A stretch of 34,469 bases of DNA from Bryobacteraceae bacterium (GTDB lineage: Bacteria > Acidobacteriota > Terriglobia > Bryobacterales > Bryobacteraceae), in contig JAHCHE010000053.1 in assembly GCA_026129905.1 (NCBI GenBank), forward strand, positions 1-34,469, written 5' to 3'. Below, one piece after another: positions 7,337 through 15,241 of the stretch (the first letter of the stretch is position 1; each line of letters begins with the position of its first letter). Below the pieces are notes generated by a model that saw only the letters and a list, made by a program, of their open reading frames with translations, was not told the DNA's origin and ran no database searches. A program made the translations under genes and the position numbers.

Positions 7337-9835
7337 CTATCGCCTTAACGCAAGCGGCCAGTTCAACAGGAGCGTCAGCGGGTCAGTGGTCTCCTCGACG
7401 CCGGTGTCGATCAGGAAACGGTCGCCGTCGGGGGCGACGGCGTAATGAAAGGCGGCGAACGGCTCGACGACGATTCGCGTCGGGAACAGTGGCTTGGGAG
7501 TTCCGGCGGCAAACGAAGGGCCGGTTGTTACTTCGACCGCCATAAGGTGGCCGTCCGGAGCGATGTAGTAGAGCTCGCGGCCGTCGGCGCGCCACCGCGG
7601 CTGGCGGCCGCCGCCGCTGGAAACCTGCCATTTGGCCATGCGCCCTCCGCCGCTCGGCGACGCGTCAAAACCCTGGACATAGATCTCATGCCGGCCCGTT
7701 TCGTCGCAGGCGTACGCGATCCAGCGGGGTCCGCCGGGCTCCGGGGAGAATTGCGCTTCCGCTTCGACGAAAGGCGTCTGCCGAAAAGGGAAAGCCCGGG
7801 CGCCGGGCGCGACGGGAAGAATCCAGATTCCGGCGCCGCGGCCTGAGGTCTGGAAAACAATAAATCGGCCATCTCGCGACCAGTCCGTGGCCACTTTACC
7901 CTCGGGCGACTTGTACAGCAACCGTTCGGCGCCCGCTCCCGCGACATCCTTCACATAGAGGTCGCCTGGGCCTTCCCGGTTGGACGAGAAGACGATTTGC
8001 TTGCCGTCGGGAGACCAGACCGGACCGGTCTCGCCGGCGGGGTGGAACGTGAAGCGGGAATTCATCTGCCGGGCAGGGTTGATGAGCCAGATGTCGGTGC
8101 TGTCGATCTGCGAACTCAGGCGCTCGACCGCAAGTTGCCCGCCGTCGGGGGACAGAGAAGGGTAGCGCGAGAACACCGCCGGGGCGGCGGGGCCGAGGGC
8201 CGCGCCCTTCCGGTCATACCAGTTGAGGCTGCCGCGCGCGCCGGGCTCTCCGCTGCGATAGGCGAGCACGCCGTTGTCGGACGCGGAGAACGACCGAAAC
8301 GTGCTGAGCGCCTTGGCGACAGCAGTGGGTTCGCCCTCCAGCCGAGCTTTGTCCGGGTCGAATGGTTGGGAAAGCAGGGTCCGTTCGCGCACGAACAAGA
8401 GAAATCCGGAGGCGAAACCGGCGTAGAGGACGTTCGGCAAGATCAATTTCTTTACCGGCGAATCGAGCGAGCCCAAATAGATGCCTTGGTTGGCGGGGTT
8501 GTCGCTTGAGGCGTAGAACAGAAAGCGGCGGCCTCCGGGCAACAGTGATGGGCGGCGGTGCGAAATTTCATGGAGCGCCGGATCCAGGGTGGTCAACGCA
8601 AGCGGGGTTCCGCCACCGGCGGGAACGCGGTGTAGGCCGCCGGTAGAATTCGGCCCGAAGATAATCTCGCCGTCCGGAGTCCAGGCGCCGCCCACTCCAT
8701 TAGGCGCCTCCGCCATGAATTGGGGAGGCGACGCCGACGCCTCGACCTTCTTCAAGGCTCCGGCCGCGAAGAAGCCGAGCATCCGGCTGTCAGGGGACCA
8801 GAACGGGAAATAAGCTCCCTCGGTCCCCGGCAAGGAACGGGCGCTGACGTTGTCCAGGTCGCGCACGTACAGCAATCGCTTGCCGTCGCCGTCTGTGGCG
8901 GTGAAAGCAACCTTTCGCCCGTCCGGCGCGACGACAACCGTGTTCGTCAACGTCGCTCCTTCCGGTGCGGGAATGGCGAAGCGCACTACTTCCCGAGGCG
9001 TTTCCCGGCGCGCCGCATTCCGCCAGAGTAAAGCAAAGACCACGGCGACGATGGCGGCGGCCGCGGCGAGCGCCCACGGGAGGCAGAGGGAGAGACGGGC
9101 GAGCCACGGATGCGGTCCTTTGTCGCGGAGGTGCTCCAGTTCCGCGCGGAGATCGACGGCGCTCTGCCAGCGTTCCTCCGGGTCTTCTTCCAGGCAGTGC
9201 TTGATCACCCATTCCAGTTGAAGCGGCTGCACCGGCTGAATCCCCAGCCGGGCCGACTTCCCGGTGGTGATCTCGTAAAGCAAGCAGCCAAAGGCGAAGA
9301 TGTCGGTGCGGGAGTCGGCATCTTGTCCTTTCCACTGCTCGGGCGCCATGTAGGCGGGCGTACCCATGACCGCGCCGGCGATGGTGATGGTGGGATCGTC
9401 GGGCCCGAACCGCTTGGCCAGGCCGAAATCGAGCAACTTCACCCCGCTCTTCGTCAACAGGATGTTGTCCGGCTTGAGGTCCCGGTGGACGACGCCTTTA
9501 CGGTGCGCGTGATCGAGCGCGCTGGCGACCTGGGCGCCGTAGCGGAGGACGTCTTTCACCGGCAGAGGGCCTCGGACAGGCTTCCCCTCCACGTACTCCA
9601 TCACCAGGTAGTTTGATCCGACATCGTAAAGAGTGCAGATGTGAGGATGATTGAGCGAGGCCACAAGGCGAGCCTCGCGTTGAAAACGCTCGGTAAACTC
9701 CTCTCGGGAGACCTTGATCGCTACAAGGCGATCGAGACGGGTGTCACGGGCCTTGAACACCTCGCCCATCCCGCCGGTCCCGAGGAGCTCGAGGATCTCG
9801 TATGGTCCGAGATGGGAGCCCGCAGACAAGGACAT
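7337..9835 (-). CDS. Membrane Ser/Thr protein kinase with C-terminal TolB/WD40-like propeller
   Basis: Phosphorylates Ser/Thr of protein targets, with the kinase domain inside the cell. Domain 1 (residues about 12-240) is a Hanks-type kinase: LGTGGMGEVFKARD (glycine loop), VAIKV with K41, E54, HRDLKPDN (D119), DFG (D136) and GTPAYMAPEQ. A membrane span follows at about 250-271 (WALAAAAAIVAVVFALLW). The rest, about 550 residues, is outside and built of PD40/TolB repeats (PDGRKVAF, PDSRMLGFF, PDGGQLAV, PDGKQIVFSSNREGPGDLY). This PknB-propeller layout is very common in Solibacter; the propeller is presumably the sensor. The ATG at 9835 has AGGA ten bases upstream. Ligand and targets are unknown. 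Confidence 0.95.
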   Translation of the reverse strand: MSLSAGSHLGPYEILELLGTGGMGEVFKARDTRLDRLVAIKVSREEFTERFQREARLVASLNHPHICTLYDVGSNYLVMEYVEGKPVRGPLPVKDVLRYGAQVASALDHAHRKGVVHRDLKPDNILLTKSGVKLLDFGLAKRFGPDDPTITIAGAVMGTPAYMAPEQWKGQDADSRTDIFAFGCLLYEITTGKSARLGIQPVQPLQLEWVIKHCLEEDPEERWQSAVDLRAELEHLRDKGPHPWLARLSLCLPWALAAAAAIVAVVFALLWRNAARRETPREVVRFAIPAPEGATLTNTVVVAPDGRKVAFTATDGDGKRLLYVRDLDNVSARSLPGTEGAYFPFWSPDSRMLGFFAAGALKKVEASASPPQFMAEAPNGVGGAWTPDGEIIFGPNSTGGLHRVPAGGGTPLALTTLDPALHEISHRRPSLLPGGRRFLFYASSDNPANQGIYLGSLDSPVKKLILPNVLYAGFASGFLLFVRERTLLSQPFDPDKARLEGEPTAVAKALSTFRSFSASDNGVLAYRSGEPGARGSLNWYDRKGAALGPAAPAVFSRYPSLSPDGGQLAVERLSSQIDSTDIWLINPARQMNSRFTFHPAGETGPVWSPDGKQIVFSSNREGPGDLYVKDVAGAGAERLLYKSPEGKVATDWSRDGRFIVFQTSGRGAGIWILPVAPGARAFPFRQTPFVEAEAQFSPEPGGPRWIAYACDETGRHEIYVQGFDASPSGGGRMAKWQVSSGGGRQPRWRADGRELYYIAPDGHLMAVEVTTGPSFAAGTPKPLFPTRIVVEPFAAFHYAVAPDGDRFLIDTGVEETTDPLTLLLNWPLALRR

Positions 9836-9943
9836 GGCTCAGGTTCCTCATGAGCGCGCAGCGTCATCGTCATCATCGTTCGGCGCGCAATACCAGCTTC
9901 CCGCTATGCTAACAGCGAACCGTCAACGGGAGGAAATCGGAAA

Positions 9944-11308
9944 TCAGCCGCGGCGGGCGCCGGCTTTGCGAAGCCGCACCCCCGCCCTCCGCTTGGCAGG
10001 GGCTTCCAGCACCACAATTCCGCCGGCGTCCGCCTTGTCCTCATACATCTCCTCGTCGTCCACTTCGATATCGTACTTCTGCTGCGGCTCCAGGCCGATG
10101 AGGAAGAAGTGCCGCGGTTCGTCGGTTTCTATGCGAAACCGCAAGCCGGACTTCAGCGGCCACACCGTGGCGGCGCCGAAGGCAACCGGCGCCCGCATGT
10201 CCTCCCACGCGATCGGGGCGATCGCGCCGTCCGTGAATGTCTGCATGCGGCCCTTTTCGTAATAGAACCACTTCGCTCCCTCGTCCCAGTGCTCGCGCAG
10301 CACCAGCCGCCCGCGGTCCCCGTCGTGGTAGACCAGGGGAGCGTTGTAGTAGCTCAAACCTGGGTGGTACGGATTGGCCCAGAGGAACTCGTACGGAATT
10401 CCGAACGCATCGCGCATGAGGAAGCGGTCCTGCATGCACCAGCCCTGAAGAAACTGAACTTCCAGGGCGTTGGCGTCATAGGCCACCATGCTCAGCTCGG
10501 CGGCGCGGGAAAGAACGGCCATGGCCAGGTCCGGTTCCGTCCCGTCCAAAATAAGCGGAATGTGCAATTCGTTGGTCGCTCCCGGATAGGAGGCCGGGTA
10601 GTACGTCAGCAGGTGATAGAGCGGAAGGACGCTGAAATAGCCTTTGAAGTCCTCACGCAGGTCGATACCCACGTTGTCCCGCACGGCGTGCAGTACTTCC
10701 ATGAGGGGATAGCTGTCGTTGCGTCCGATCGGAGATTCCCCTCGCTTCAGAGCGGGAATCACCGTCTCGCCCCACCACTCGCGAACCACGAACTGCAACT
10801 CGCGCTCCGCCACCTCCTCGACGTGGTGAGCCAAGGCCACGGCCGCCAGCAATCGCGAGCGGATATGGTCGATGGAGGGCATTGCCCCGCTGGAAGCCGC
10901 CGGGGGGCGTTCCAGTTCCCGCCGCATCCGCTCCGCCAAACGCTCGCGTTCTCCATCGGCGAGCAGCTCCTGACACCAGTCGAACACCAGCGCGAGTTGA
11001 CGAAGGTCGCTTCCACCCTCCAGCGCCCAGGCGACGGCGCGGCGGCCGTACTCCCGCTCGCCGCTGGCCAAGTAATAGAGCGCGTGGGCAAATCCCGCCT
11101 CCGGCAGACCCGGCGCGCTCCTCATGACCGCGTGAAATTGCGCCCACCGCATGGAGTCGCGTTCTCTTTCGCGGCGCAGCAGGCGGAGCCGGCGGGCCGG
11201 CAGGAGCAGCCGGGGATGCGGGGCGTCGACGGAGAACTCGCTTGGCGCCGCTCGGATCCTGGCGGGTACGGACGCGGACGTCAGCAGGAATGCGCGGCGG
11301 GTGAACAT
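9944..11308 (-). CDS. Exported heparinase II/III-like (alpha/alpha-toroid) protein
   Basis: I prefer the ATG at 11308: it has GGAG six bases upstream and begins MFTRRAFLLTSASVPARI, a Tat-like signal. The longer frame to 11398 would bury that signal. Residues 30-200 are helical with LVFDWCQELLADGERERLAERM, the pattern of the toroid domain of heparinase II/III-type polysaccharide lyases. The C-terminal half is beta-rich (GDRGRLVLREHWDEGAKWFYYEKGRMQTF), like their sandwich domain. So it probably acts on an acidic polysaccharide outside the cytoplasm, but substrate and lyase activity are unproven and I see no sure catalytic residue. Length 454 is somewhat short for the family. Confidence 0.68.
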   Translation of the reverse strand: MFTRRAFLLTSASVPARIRAAPSEFSVDAPHPRLLLPARRLRLLRRERERDSMRWAQFHAVMRSAPGLPEAGFAHALYYLASGEREYGRRAVAWALEGGSDLRQLALVFDWCQELLADGERERLAERMRRELERPPAASSGAMPSIDHIRSRLLAAVALAHHVEEVAERELQFVVREWWGETVIPALKRGESPIGRNDSYPLMEVLHAVRDNVGIDLREDFKGYFSVLPLYHLLTYYPASYPGATNELHIPLILDGTEPDLAMAVLSRAAELSMVAYDANALEVQFLQGWCMQDRFLMRDAFGIPYEFLWANPYHPGLSYYNAPLVYHDGDRGRLVLREHWDEGAKWFYYEKGRMQTFTDGAIAPIAWEDMRAPVAFGAATVWPLKSGLRFRIETDEPRHFFLIGLEPQQKYDIEVDDEEMYEDKADAGGIVVLEAPAKRRAGVRLRKAGARRG

Positions 11309-11318
11309 CTTCTCCGAT

Positions 11319-11335
11319 TGTGTCACAGTGACACA
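11319..11335. promoter_or_regulatory. Perfect 17-bp palindrome (operator candidate)
   Basis: TGTGTCACAGTGACACA is a perfect 8+1+8 palindrome that ends ten bases before the ATG of the heparinase-like gene, next to its ribosome binding site. It looks like a dimer-binding operator, loosely like CRP/FNR-type sites (TGTGA-TCACA) but with closer half-sites. The regulator is not in view. Confidence 0.55.
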
Positions 11336-11473
11336 CGCGCGTACCGGCTGTCCCCAGAATGTGGCCGGGTGGGAGACCCACTGACCTTTTGTTTTCAAAG
11401 AGTTGTGGCCATCGAAAGGCTGGCGCCGCGAGTGCTATGTAACCGGTGAATTGATGGGAAACTTTCAAACCTG

Positions 11474-11606
11474 CCCTCTGATGCAGTAAGGTAGGCGGAA
11501 GAAGCGCGCGGAGGTATTATGCGTGCTTGCGGGATACGGTTTACGACATCGGTAACAAAGCCGCCCCTTCCTACGGCTGCCTGATTGCATCAGAGGGGAT
11601 TTTTTT
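11474..11606 (+). ncRNA. Candidate structured small RNA, about 133 nt
   Basis: CCCTCTGATGCA (11474-11485) pairs perfectly with TGCATCAGAGGG (11586-11597), and seven Ts follow at 11600-11606. The pairing can go on inward (GTAAGG with CCTGAT, TAGG with CCTA, CGG with CCG) with one bulge, making a long closing stem around an open centre. Such a closed rod with a terminator end resembles small regulatory RNAs, but it is shorter than 6S RNA and I cannot assign it to any family. A local stem (CTGAT-TGC-ATCAG) competes with the long stem. A possible extended -10 (TGCTATGT) lies near 11433. Confidence 0.45.
11519..11584 (+). CDS. Mini-ORF (21 residues) inside the candidate RNA
   Basis: GGAGG sits five bases before the ATG, a strong ribosome binding site. 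The peptide is MRACGIRFTTSVTKPPLPTA plus A, and the stop is two bases before the right arm of the closing stem. It could be a leader peptide or a small protein, or chance within an RNA. No similarity recognised. Confidence 0.3.
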   Translation: MRACGIRFTTSVTKPPLPTAA

Positions 11607-11712
11607 GTTTTCCATAGATTCGCACTAGATTACGGTTCCTGCCGGGGATTTCCGGTTTCGGGTCGACGTTTGGCATCCAAGGGGAGGAGAAGAGGACGCG
11701 GGCCTCACCGGG

Positions 11713-11754
11713 ATGAAACGCCTGAGCGGGTATTCCAACGTGACCGACGCCTAA
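11713..11754 (+). CDS. Mini-ORF (13 residues) ahead of the second terminator
   Basis: ATG at 11713, peptide MKRLSGYSNVTDA, stop TAA at 11752-11754, then a small CCCTG-CAGGG hairpin and the strong terminator. The purine-rich GGGGAGGAGAAGAGG lies too far upstream (about 20 bases) to be a good ribosome binding site. Its position repeats the order mini-ORF then terminator seen just before. May be chance. Confidence 0.18.
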   Translation: MKRLSGYSNVTDA

Positions 11755-11776
11755 TCCCTGCCCCTTCCAGGGCGTG

Positions 11777-11834
11777 CCGCTTCGGAACTGGCTGCTTGCG
11801 GCCCCTCAACCAGTTCCGAGGCGGTTTTTCTTTT
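11777..11834 (+). terminator. Strong intrinsic terminator, no gene upstream
   Basis: Stem CCGC-T-TCGGAACTGG pairs with CCAGTTCCGA-G-GCGG (15 pairs with one wobble), loop of 18 bases, then TTTTTCTTTT at 11825-11834. It faces right, while both neighbouring genes face left, so it must end a short plus-strand transcript of up to about 200 nt that starts after 11610. Confidence 0.8.
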
Positions 11835-11872
11835 GCGGCGATCGCAAGGCGGAGTCGCCCGCCCCATGGCCG

Positions 11873-13309
11873 CTATCGGTACCCGCGCCTCAGGCGGCGC
11901 AGCGCAAGGCGGGCCGCGAAGTGTCCGCACATCCCGTGTACCCCCGCTCCGGGAGGAGTGGCCGACGAGCAAAGCAGAATCCGCTCATCCGGCGTGTGGT
12001 GAAGGCAAAGGGACGGACGGGCGAACACCTGCGCCAGGTGGTTCGCGCCGCCGCTGACGTCGCCCCCCACCAGGTTTGGATTGTGCGCCTCCAGCGCCGC
12101 CGGCCCGAGTACGGATCGCGCCAGCACGCGGCTGGAGAAGCCGGGCGCAAACCGCTCGACCTGGCGTTCGATACGATTCGTCATATCTTCGTTGGACCCG
12201 TTCGGCGCGTGACAGTATGCCCACGCGGTGTGCTTGCCGTCCGGAGCGCGGGAGGAATCGAACAGGGTGTGCTGGGCCGCGAGGACAAACGGGTAGTCGG
12301 GCGCCCGGCCGGCACAGACCTGTCGCTCCGACGCGGCGATCTCCTCGGCCGTCCCGCCCAGGTGAATGGTTCCCGCGCGACGGCATTCCGGCGCCCGCCA
12401 CGGGATCGGCCCATCCAGGGCCCAGTCGACTTTAAACGCTCCCGGTCCGTATCGAAAGCGCTGTAGTGTTCGGCGGTACCACGCCGGAAAGCGGGCGCCG
12501 GCAATGCGCAGCAATTCGCGCGCGGAGACATCGAGCAGAACGCAGCGGCAAGGCGGCAACTCATCAATCGAGTTCACCGGCGACCCCGTTTCGATCCGGC
12601 CTCCAAGCGCACCCAGATACGATGCCAGCGCCCGTGTGATGTTCCCGGCGCCGCTCCGTGGGAAGGGCCAGCCCACCGCGTGGCCGGCGCCGCCGAGCGT
12701 CAGGGCAAACGCCGCGCTCGGCGCCTCCTCCAGCCGCAGCCCGGAATGACCCGCGATGCCCGCCAGCAGCGCCCTCGCGGCCGTGGATCGGAATTTCGCG
12801 TCCAGCAGACCTTGCGCCGAACGCAGCGCGGACACCGCGAATCGCCCGGCGGCCGCCGGGTGTTTTGGCCAGCGCATCCGGCCCAGGACCAGCGGGACCA
12901 GCCTCTCCCAGTCGTCCACCACCGGCGCGAAGAGATCGAAGTAGGCCGCCGCGTCCCGACCCAGCCGTTCGGCGGTGGCGGCGACGGATCGCTCGAGCAG
13001 AACGGCGCGGCCGCCCTCGAGCGGATGCGCGAGCGGCGCCGCGGGGTGAACCCAGGCTAAACCGTGACGGTCGAGCGGCATGCGGCGGAGCGCCGGGGAG
13101 GTTACCGCAAGCGGGTGAATGGCCGAGCAGACGTCGTGCAGGAAACCTGGCAAGGTGAGTTCCAGGGTACGCGCGCCGCCGCCGATTTCCTGCCGCCCTT
13201 CTATGACAAGAACGGTTTGGCCCGCGCGAGCCAGGGTGACGGCGGCGGTCAGACCGTTGGGGCCAGAGCCGACGACCACCGCGTCCCAGGTCTTTGCGAG
13301 GCTTCTCAT
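11873..13309 (-). CDS. FAD-dependent oxidoreductase, phytoene desaturase/PYROXD2-like
   Basis: A flavin amine-oxidase-type enzyme that likely oxidises or isomerises a lipid or isoprenoid substrate. Residues 9-38 (DAVVVGSGPNGLTAAVTLARAG) are a Rossmann FAD site with GxGxxG and the following acidic E37. EIGGGARTLELTLPGFLHDV is the conserved second FAD loop. The C-terminus (CSSATPPGAGVHGMCGHFAA) is the family's closing FAD motif, in the CrtI/PYROXD2 form. Length 478 is normal. No carotenoid or lipid genes lie near, so the substrate is open. The start ATG at 13309 has no good ribosome binding site. It diverges from the DUF2071 gene, 126 bp apart. Confidence 0.88.
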   Translation of the reverse strand: MRSLAKTWDAVVVGSGPNGLTAAVTLARAGQTVLVIEGRQEIGGGARTLELTLPGFLHDVCSAIHPLAVTSPALRRMPLDRHGLAWVHPAAPLAHPLEGGRAVLLERSVAATAERLGRDAAAYFDLFAPVVDDWERLVPLVLGRMRWPKHPAAAGRFAVSALRSAQGLLDAKFRSTAARALLAGIAGHSGLRLEEAPSAAFALTLGGAGHAVGWPFPRSGAGNITRALASYLGALGGRIETGSPVNSIDELPPCRCVLLDVSARELLRIAGARFPAWYRRTLQRFRYGPGAFKVDWALDGPIPWRAPECRRAGTIHLGGTAEEIAASERQVCAGRAPDYPFVLAAQHTLFDSSRAPDGKHTAWAYCHAPNGSNEDMTNRIERQVERFAPGFSSRVLARSVLGPAALEAHNPNLVGGDVSGGANHLAQVFARPSLCLHHTPDERILLCSSATPPGAGVHGMCGHFAARLALRRLRRGYR

Positions 13310-13435
13310 GCGCCGGGCCGCAGGTGCAGACGTGCTCGAAGTTCGGCCTCAAACGTAGACCGACGGCAGCGTCCATGCGTTGCGCGGGCGATTTCGGACT
13401 TGAAATTGCCGCCGTTTAGTGAAGGGATGCGTTCA

Positions 13436-14173
13436 ATGGCGCGATATCCACACCACGAACCGGTTCGGCTGCCTTTTATGTTTCAGGATTGGGAGAACAT
13501 CACTTTCCTGCACTGGCGCTTTCCCGTCGAGACTGTGGCCGCGCGCGTGCCGCCTCCCCTGGCGGTCGAATCGTTCGACGGATCGGCGTGGGTTGGCGTG
13601 ACTCCGTTCGTGGTGAATGACCTGCGCCCGCCGCTACTGCCGCCGCTGCCGTGGCTGTCGCGATTCCCAGAGACCAACTGCCGGACCTACGTCAGGGCGC
13701 CCGACGGCAGCTCCGGCGTGTGGTTCTTTTCCCTCGACGCCGCTCGGGCGGCCGCGGTGGCCGGCGCCCGTTTGGCGTACCGCCTGCCGTACTTCTGGTC
13801 CCGCATGCGCGTCCGAATCGCGCGCGGGAGGATGACTTACGAAAGCGCGCGCCGGTGGCCGGCTTTGCCGGCGAGAGTTCAGGTGGACGTGGAGCACGGC
13901 GAGCCGATCGAAGCCGGCGGCCTGGAAGTGTTCCTTACGGCGCGCTTCCGGCTGTTTACACTCTTCCGCGGCAGGCTGGCCTATGCCGATGTCGATCATG
14001 CTCCCTGGCCGTTAGCGGCGGCTCGGGTGCTTCGGGCGGAACAGTCGCTGATCGCCGCCGCCGGTCTGCCTGCGCCGGCCGATCCCCCGCTAGCGCATTT
14101 TTCGCCTGGCGTCGCCGTTCGCGTGGGGCGCCCCCGTCTCAGCCCCGGCGGCGGAGAGGCGCCCGCCCGGTAG
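13436..14173 (+). CDS. DUF2071 (YqjF-like) protein
   Basis: Reads MARYPHHEPVRLPFMFQDW, FLHWRFPVETVAARVPPPL, DGSAWVGVTPFVV, GSSGVWFFSLDAARAAAV and LPYFWSRM. These are the conserved blocks of DUF2071, a beta-barrel family related to acetoacetate decarboxylase-like folds with no proven reaction. At 245 residues it is full length. I chose the ATG at 13436 because GAAGGG sits nine bases upstream; the ATG at 13427 is too close to it. DUF2071 genes often accompany small redox or lipid enzymes, which would suit the divergent FAD oxidoreductase, but that is only a neighbourhood hint. Confidence 0.9.
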   Translation: MARYPHHEPVRLPFMFQDWENITFLHWRFPVETVAARVPPPLAVESFDGSAWVGVTPFVVNDLRPPLLPPLPWLSRFPETNCRTYVRAPDGSSGVWFFSLDAARAAAVAGARLAYRLPYFWSRMRVRIARGRMTYESARRWPALPARVQVDVEHGEPIEAGGLEVFLTARFRLFTLFRGRLAYADVDHAPWPLAAARVLRAEQSLIAAAGLPAPADPPLAHFSPGVAVRVGRPRLSPGGGEAPAR

Positions 14174-14218
14174 CTTGCGCCTTGTGCCCCAAAACGTCCT
14201 CGGGATCAGCCCCAGGAC

Positions 14219-14539
14219 TCAGGACCGCGCCTTGCGCCTGACGGGGATGGGTTCCGGCGCTTCCGCCACGCTCTCCTGCGCCAGGATCTCGTCAACCTGT
14301 TGAGCGGAATAGGGCGGCTTCTGGCGCCCCAGCACGACGCCGATCTGGTGATCGGTGAGTTTTCGGCCGTTCCGCAGGTGAAGGATGTAACGGGCTTTGT
14401 ACTGCTGGTGCGCGTCCAAATAGAGTTGAGATTGCCTTTCCACGATGTGGATCCAGGAATTACGGCTGAACTCCAACAGGGTCGATTCGTCGGTTTGCAA
14501 CGTCCGGGCCACCACCGACAGTGGCTGATGACTGGGCAT
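14219..14539 (-). CDS. Small conserved protein of unknown function behind the ArsR gene
   Basis: 106 residues from an ATG with AGGAGG eight bases upstream. Helical N-terminal half (VVARTLQTDESTLLEFSR, QSQLYLDAHQQYKARYIL), then GRKLTDHQIGVVLGRQ, then PYSAQQVDEIL, ending in a basic tail (RRKARS). The second half could be a small helix-turn-helix, but no family is certain. It follows the ArsR-type gene by 66 bp on the same strand, so the two may share a transcript. Confidence 0.7.
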   Translation of the reverse strand: MPSHQPLSVVARTLQTDESTLLEFSRNSWIHIVERQSQLYLDAHQQYKARYILHLRNGRKLTDHQIGVVLGRQKPPYSAQQVDEILAQESVAEAPEPIPVRRKARS

Positions 14540-14605
14540 TCGTTACGGCCTCCTACCGTGTTTGCGGCATCGCTGAAGTCGGGCTGCTTCGGGAGTGGAT
14601 CGCGC

Positions 14606-14944
14606 TCATGGCTGCTGCCGCTCCGCTTTCACCTCTTCAAGCATCACAACCGCCTCCGAGAGATTCGCGTGAAAGTAAAGGCGCATAATGTCGAGAACCT
14701 CGATCAGCATCCGGTCGCGGAGCGAGTAGAATACCTGGTTCCCTTCCTTGCGGTTGACGATGATCTGACGGCCGCGCAATACGGCGAGATGTTGCGAGAG
14801 ATTGGCCTGCTCGAGACCGACCCGCTCCTGAATGGCCCCGGCAGAGTGTTCTCCGTCGCGAAGGACCTCGACAATGGCAATGCGGCTGGGGTGCGCCAAC
14901 GCCTGGAAGACGCCGGCTTTGAAAGCCCGGAGCCCATTCTGCAC
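14606..14944 (-). CDS. ArsR-family winged-helix transcription regulator
   Basis: VFQALAHPSRIAIVEVLRDGEHSAGAIQERVGLEQANLSQHLAVLRGRQII is a textbook ArsR helix-turn-helix, followed by the wing VNRKEGNQVFYSLRD. It has no cysteines, so none of the usual arsenic or cadmium sites (ELCVCDL); it probably senses something other than a metal bound by thiols, or acts as a plain repressor. Length 112 is typical. Start choice: GTG codons at 14950 and 14944 have no ribosome binding site, and TATGAT (14951-14956) looks like a -10 box six bases before the 14944 GTG, suggesting a leaderless mRNA. A perfect palindrome overlaps this promoter, so autoregulation is likely. Confidence 0.88.
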   Translation of the reverse strand: MQNGLRAFKAGVFQALAHPSRIAIVEVLRDGEHSAGAIQERVGLEQANLSQHLAVLRGRQIIVNRKEGNQVFYSLRDRMLIEVLDIMRLYFHANLSEAVVMLEEVKAERQQP

Positions 14945-14953
14945 AACCACATC

Positions 14954-14973
14954 ATATTCGATTTATCGAATAT
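14954..14973. promoter_or_regulatory. Perfect 20-bp palindrome at the ArsR gene start (probable autoregulatory operator)
   Basis: ATATTCGATTTATCGAATAT (9+2+9, no mismatch) lies four bases ahead of the first GTG and overlaps the proposed -10 box TATGAT. ArsR-type dimers bind AT-rich inverted repeats at their own promoters, so this is the natural operator. It could also control a rightward transcript ending in the hairpin at 15069. Confidence 0.75.
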
Positions 14974-15068
14974 TCGCAAATGGGGTGCGGCTTGACCCGC
15001 TTGACCCCCTTAGTCCGCCGGTGCGGAACATCGGTGACGCAAAGGACCCCTTCCTCGCAGATCGCGGC

Positions 15069-15093
15069 CGGTGAGAAACCGGCGTTTTTGAGA
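15069..15093 (+). terminator. Small intrinsic terminator, orphan
   Basis: GCCGGT-GAGAA-ACCGGC followed by G and TTTTT on the plus strand. No plus-strand gene ends here. It may close a short transcript starting at the ArsR operator about 90 bases to the left. The rest of 14974-15241 shows no gene I trust. Confidence 0.5.
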
Positions 15094-15241
15094 TAATCAG
15101 GCCTGAATTGAAGCTCGCTTTCCGTCGATAGAGCCGGTAGCGCGGGAAAAGGCTCGTCGGAAGGGTCGAGGCGCCAGCCGAGACCCCTTCTCGGCGGAAG
15201 CGCCGACATCCCACGCCAGGCCAAGGCCCCAGGTGGAGTTA

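Larger units (their letters stand above)
11336..11872. other. Intergenic stretch without an ordinary gene; two plus-strand RNA-like units
   Basis: No long reading frame with family-like sequence is present. It holds two tandem units, each with a mini-ORF and a hairpin followed by a U-tract, both pointing right; they are listed separately. Both flanking genes run left, so neither hairpin ends a known gene. Confidence 0.6.

Noticed and set aside
11474-11606. 6S RNA or a known riboswitch
   Set aside because: Too short for 6S, and I could not match conserved cores of the c-di-GMP, fluoride, cobalamin, SAH or TPP classes by eye.
14952-15224. Minus-strand 90-codon frame between the ArsR and TPR genes
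   Set aside because: No family-like sequence. It runs through the orphan terminator and ends inside the ArsR operator palindrome; no ribosome binding site.
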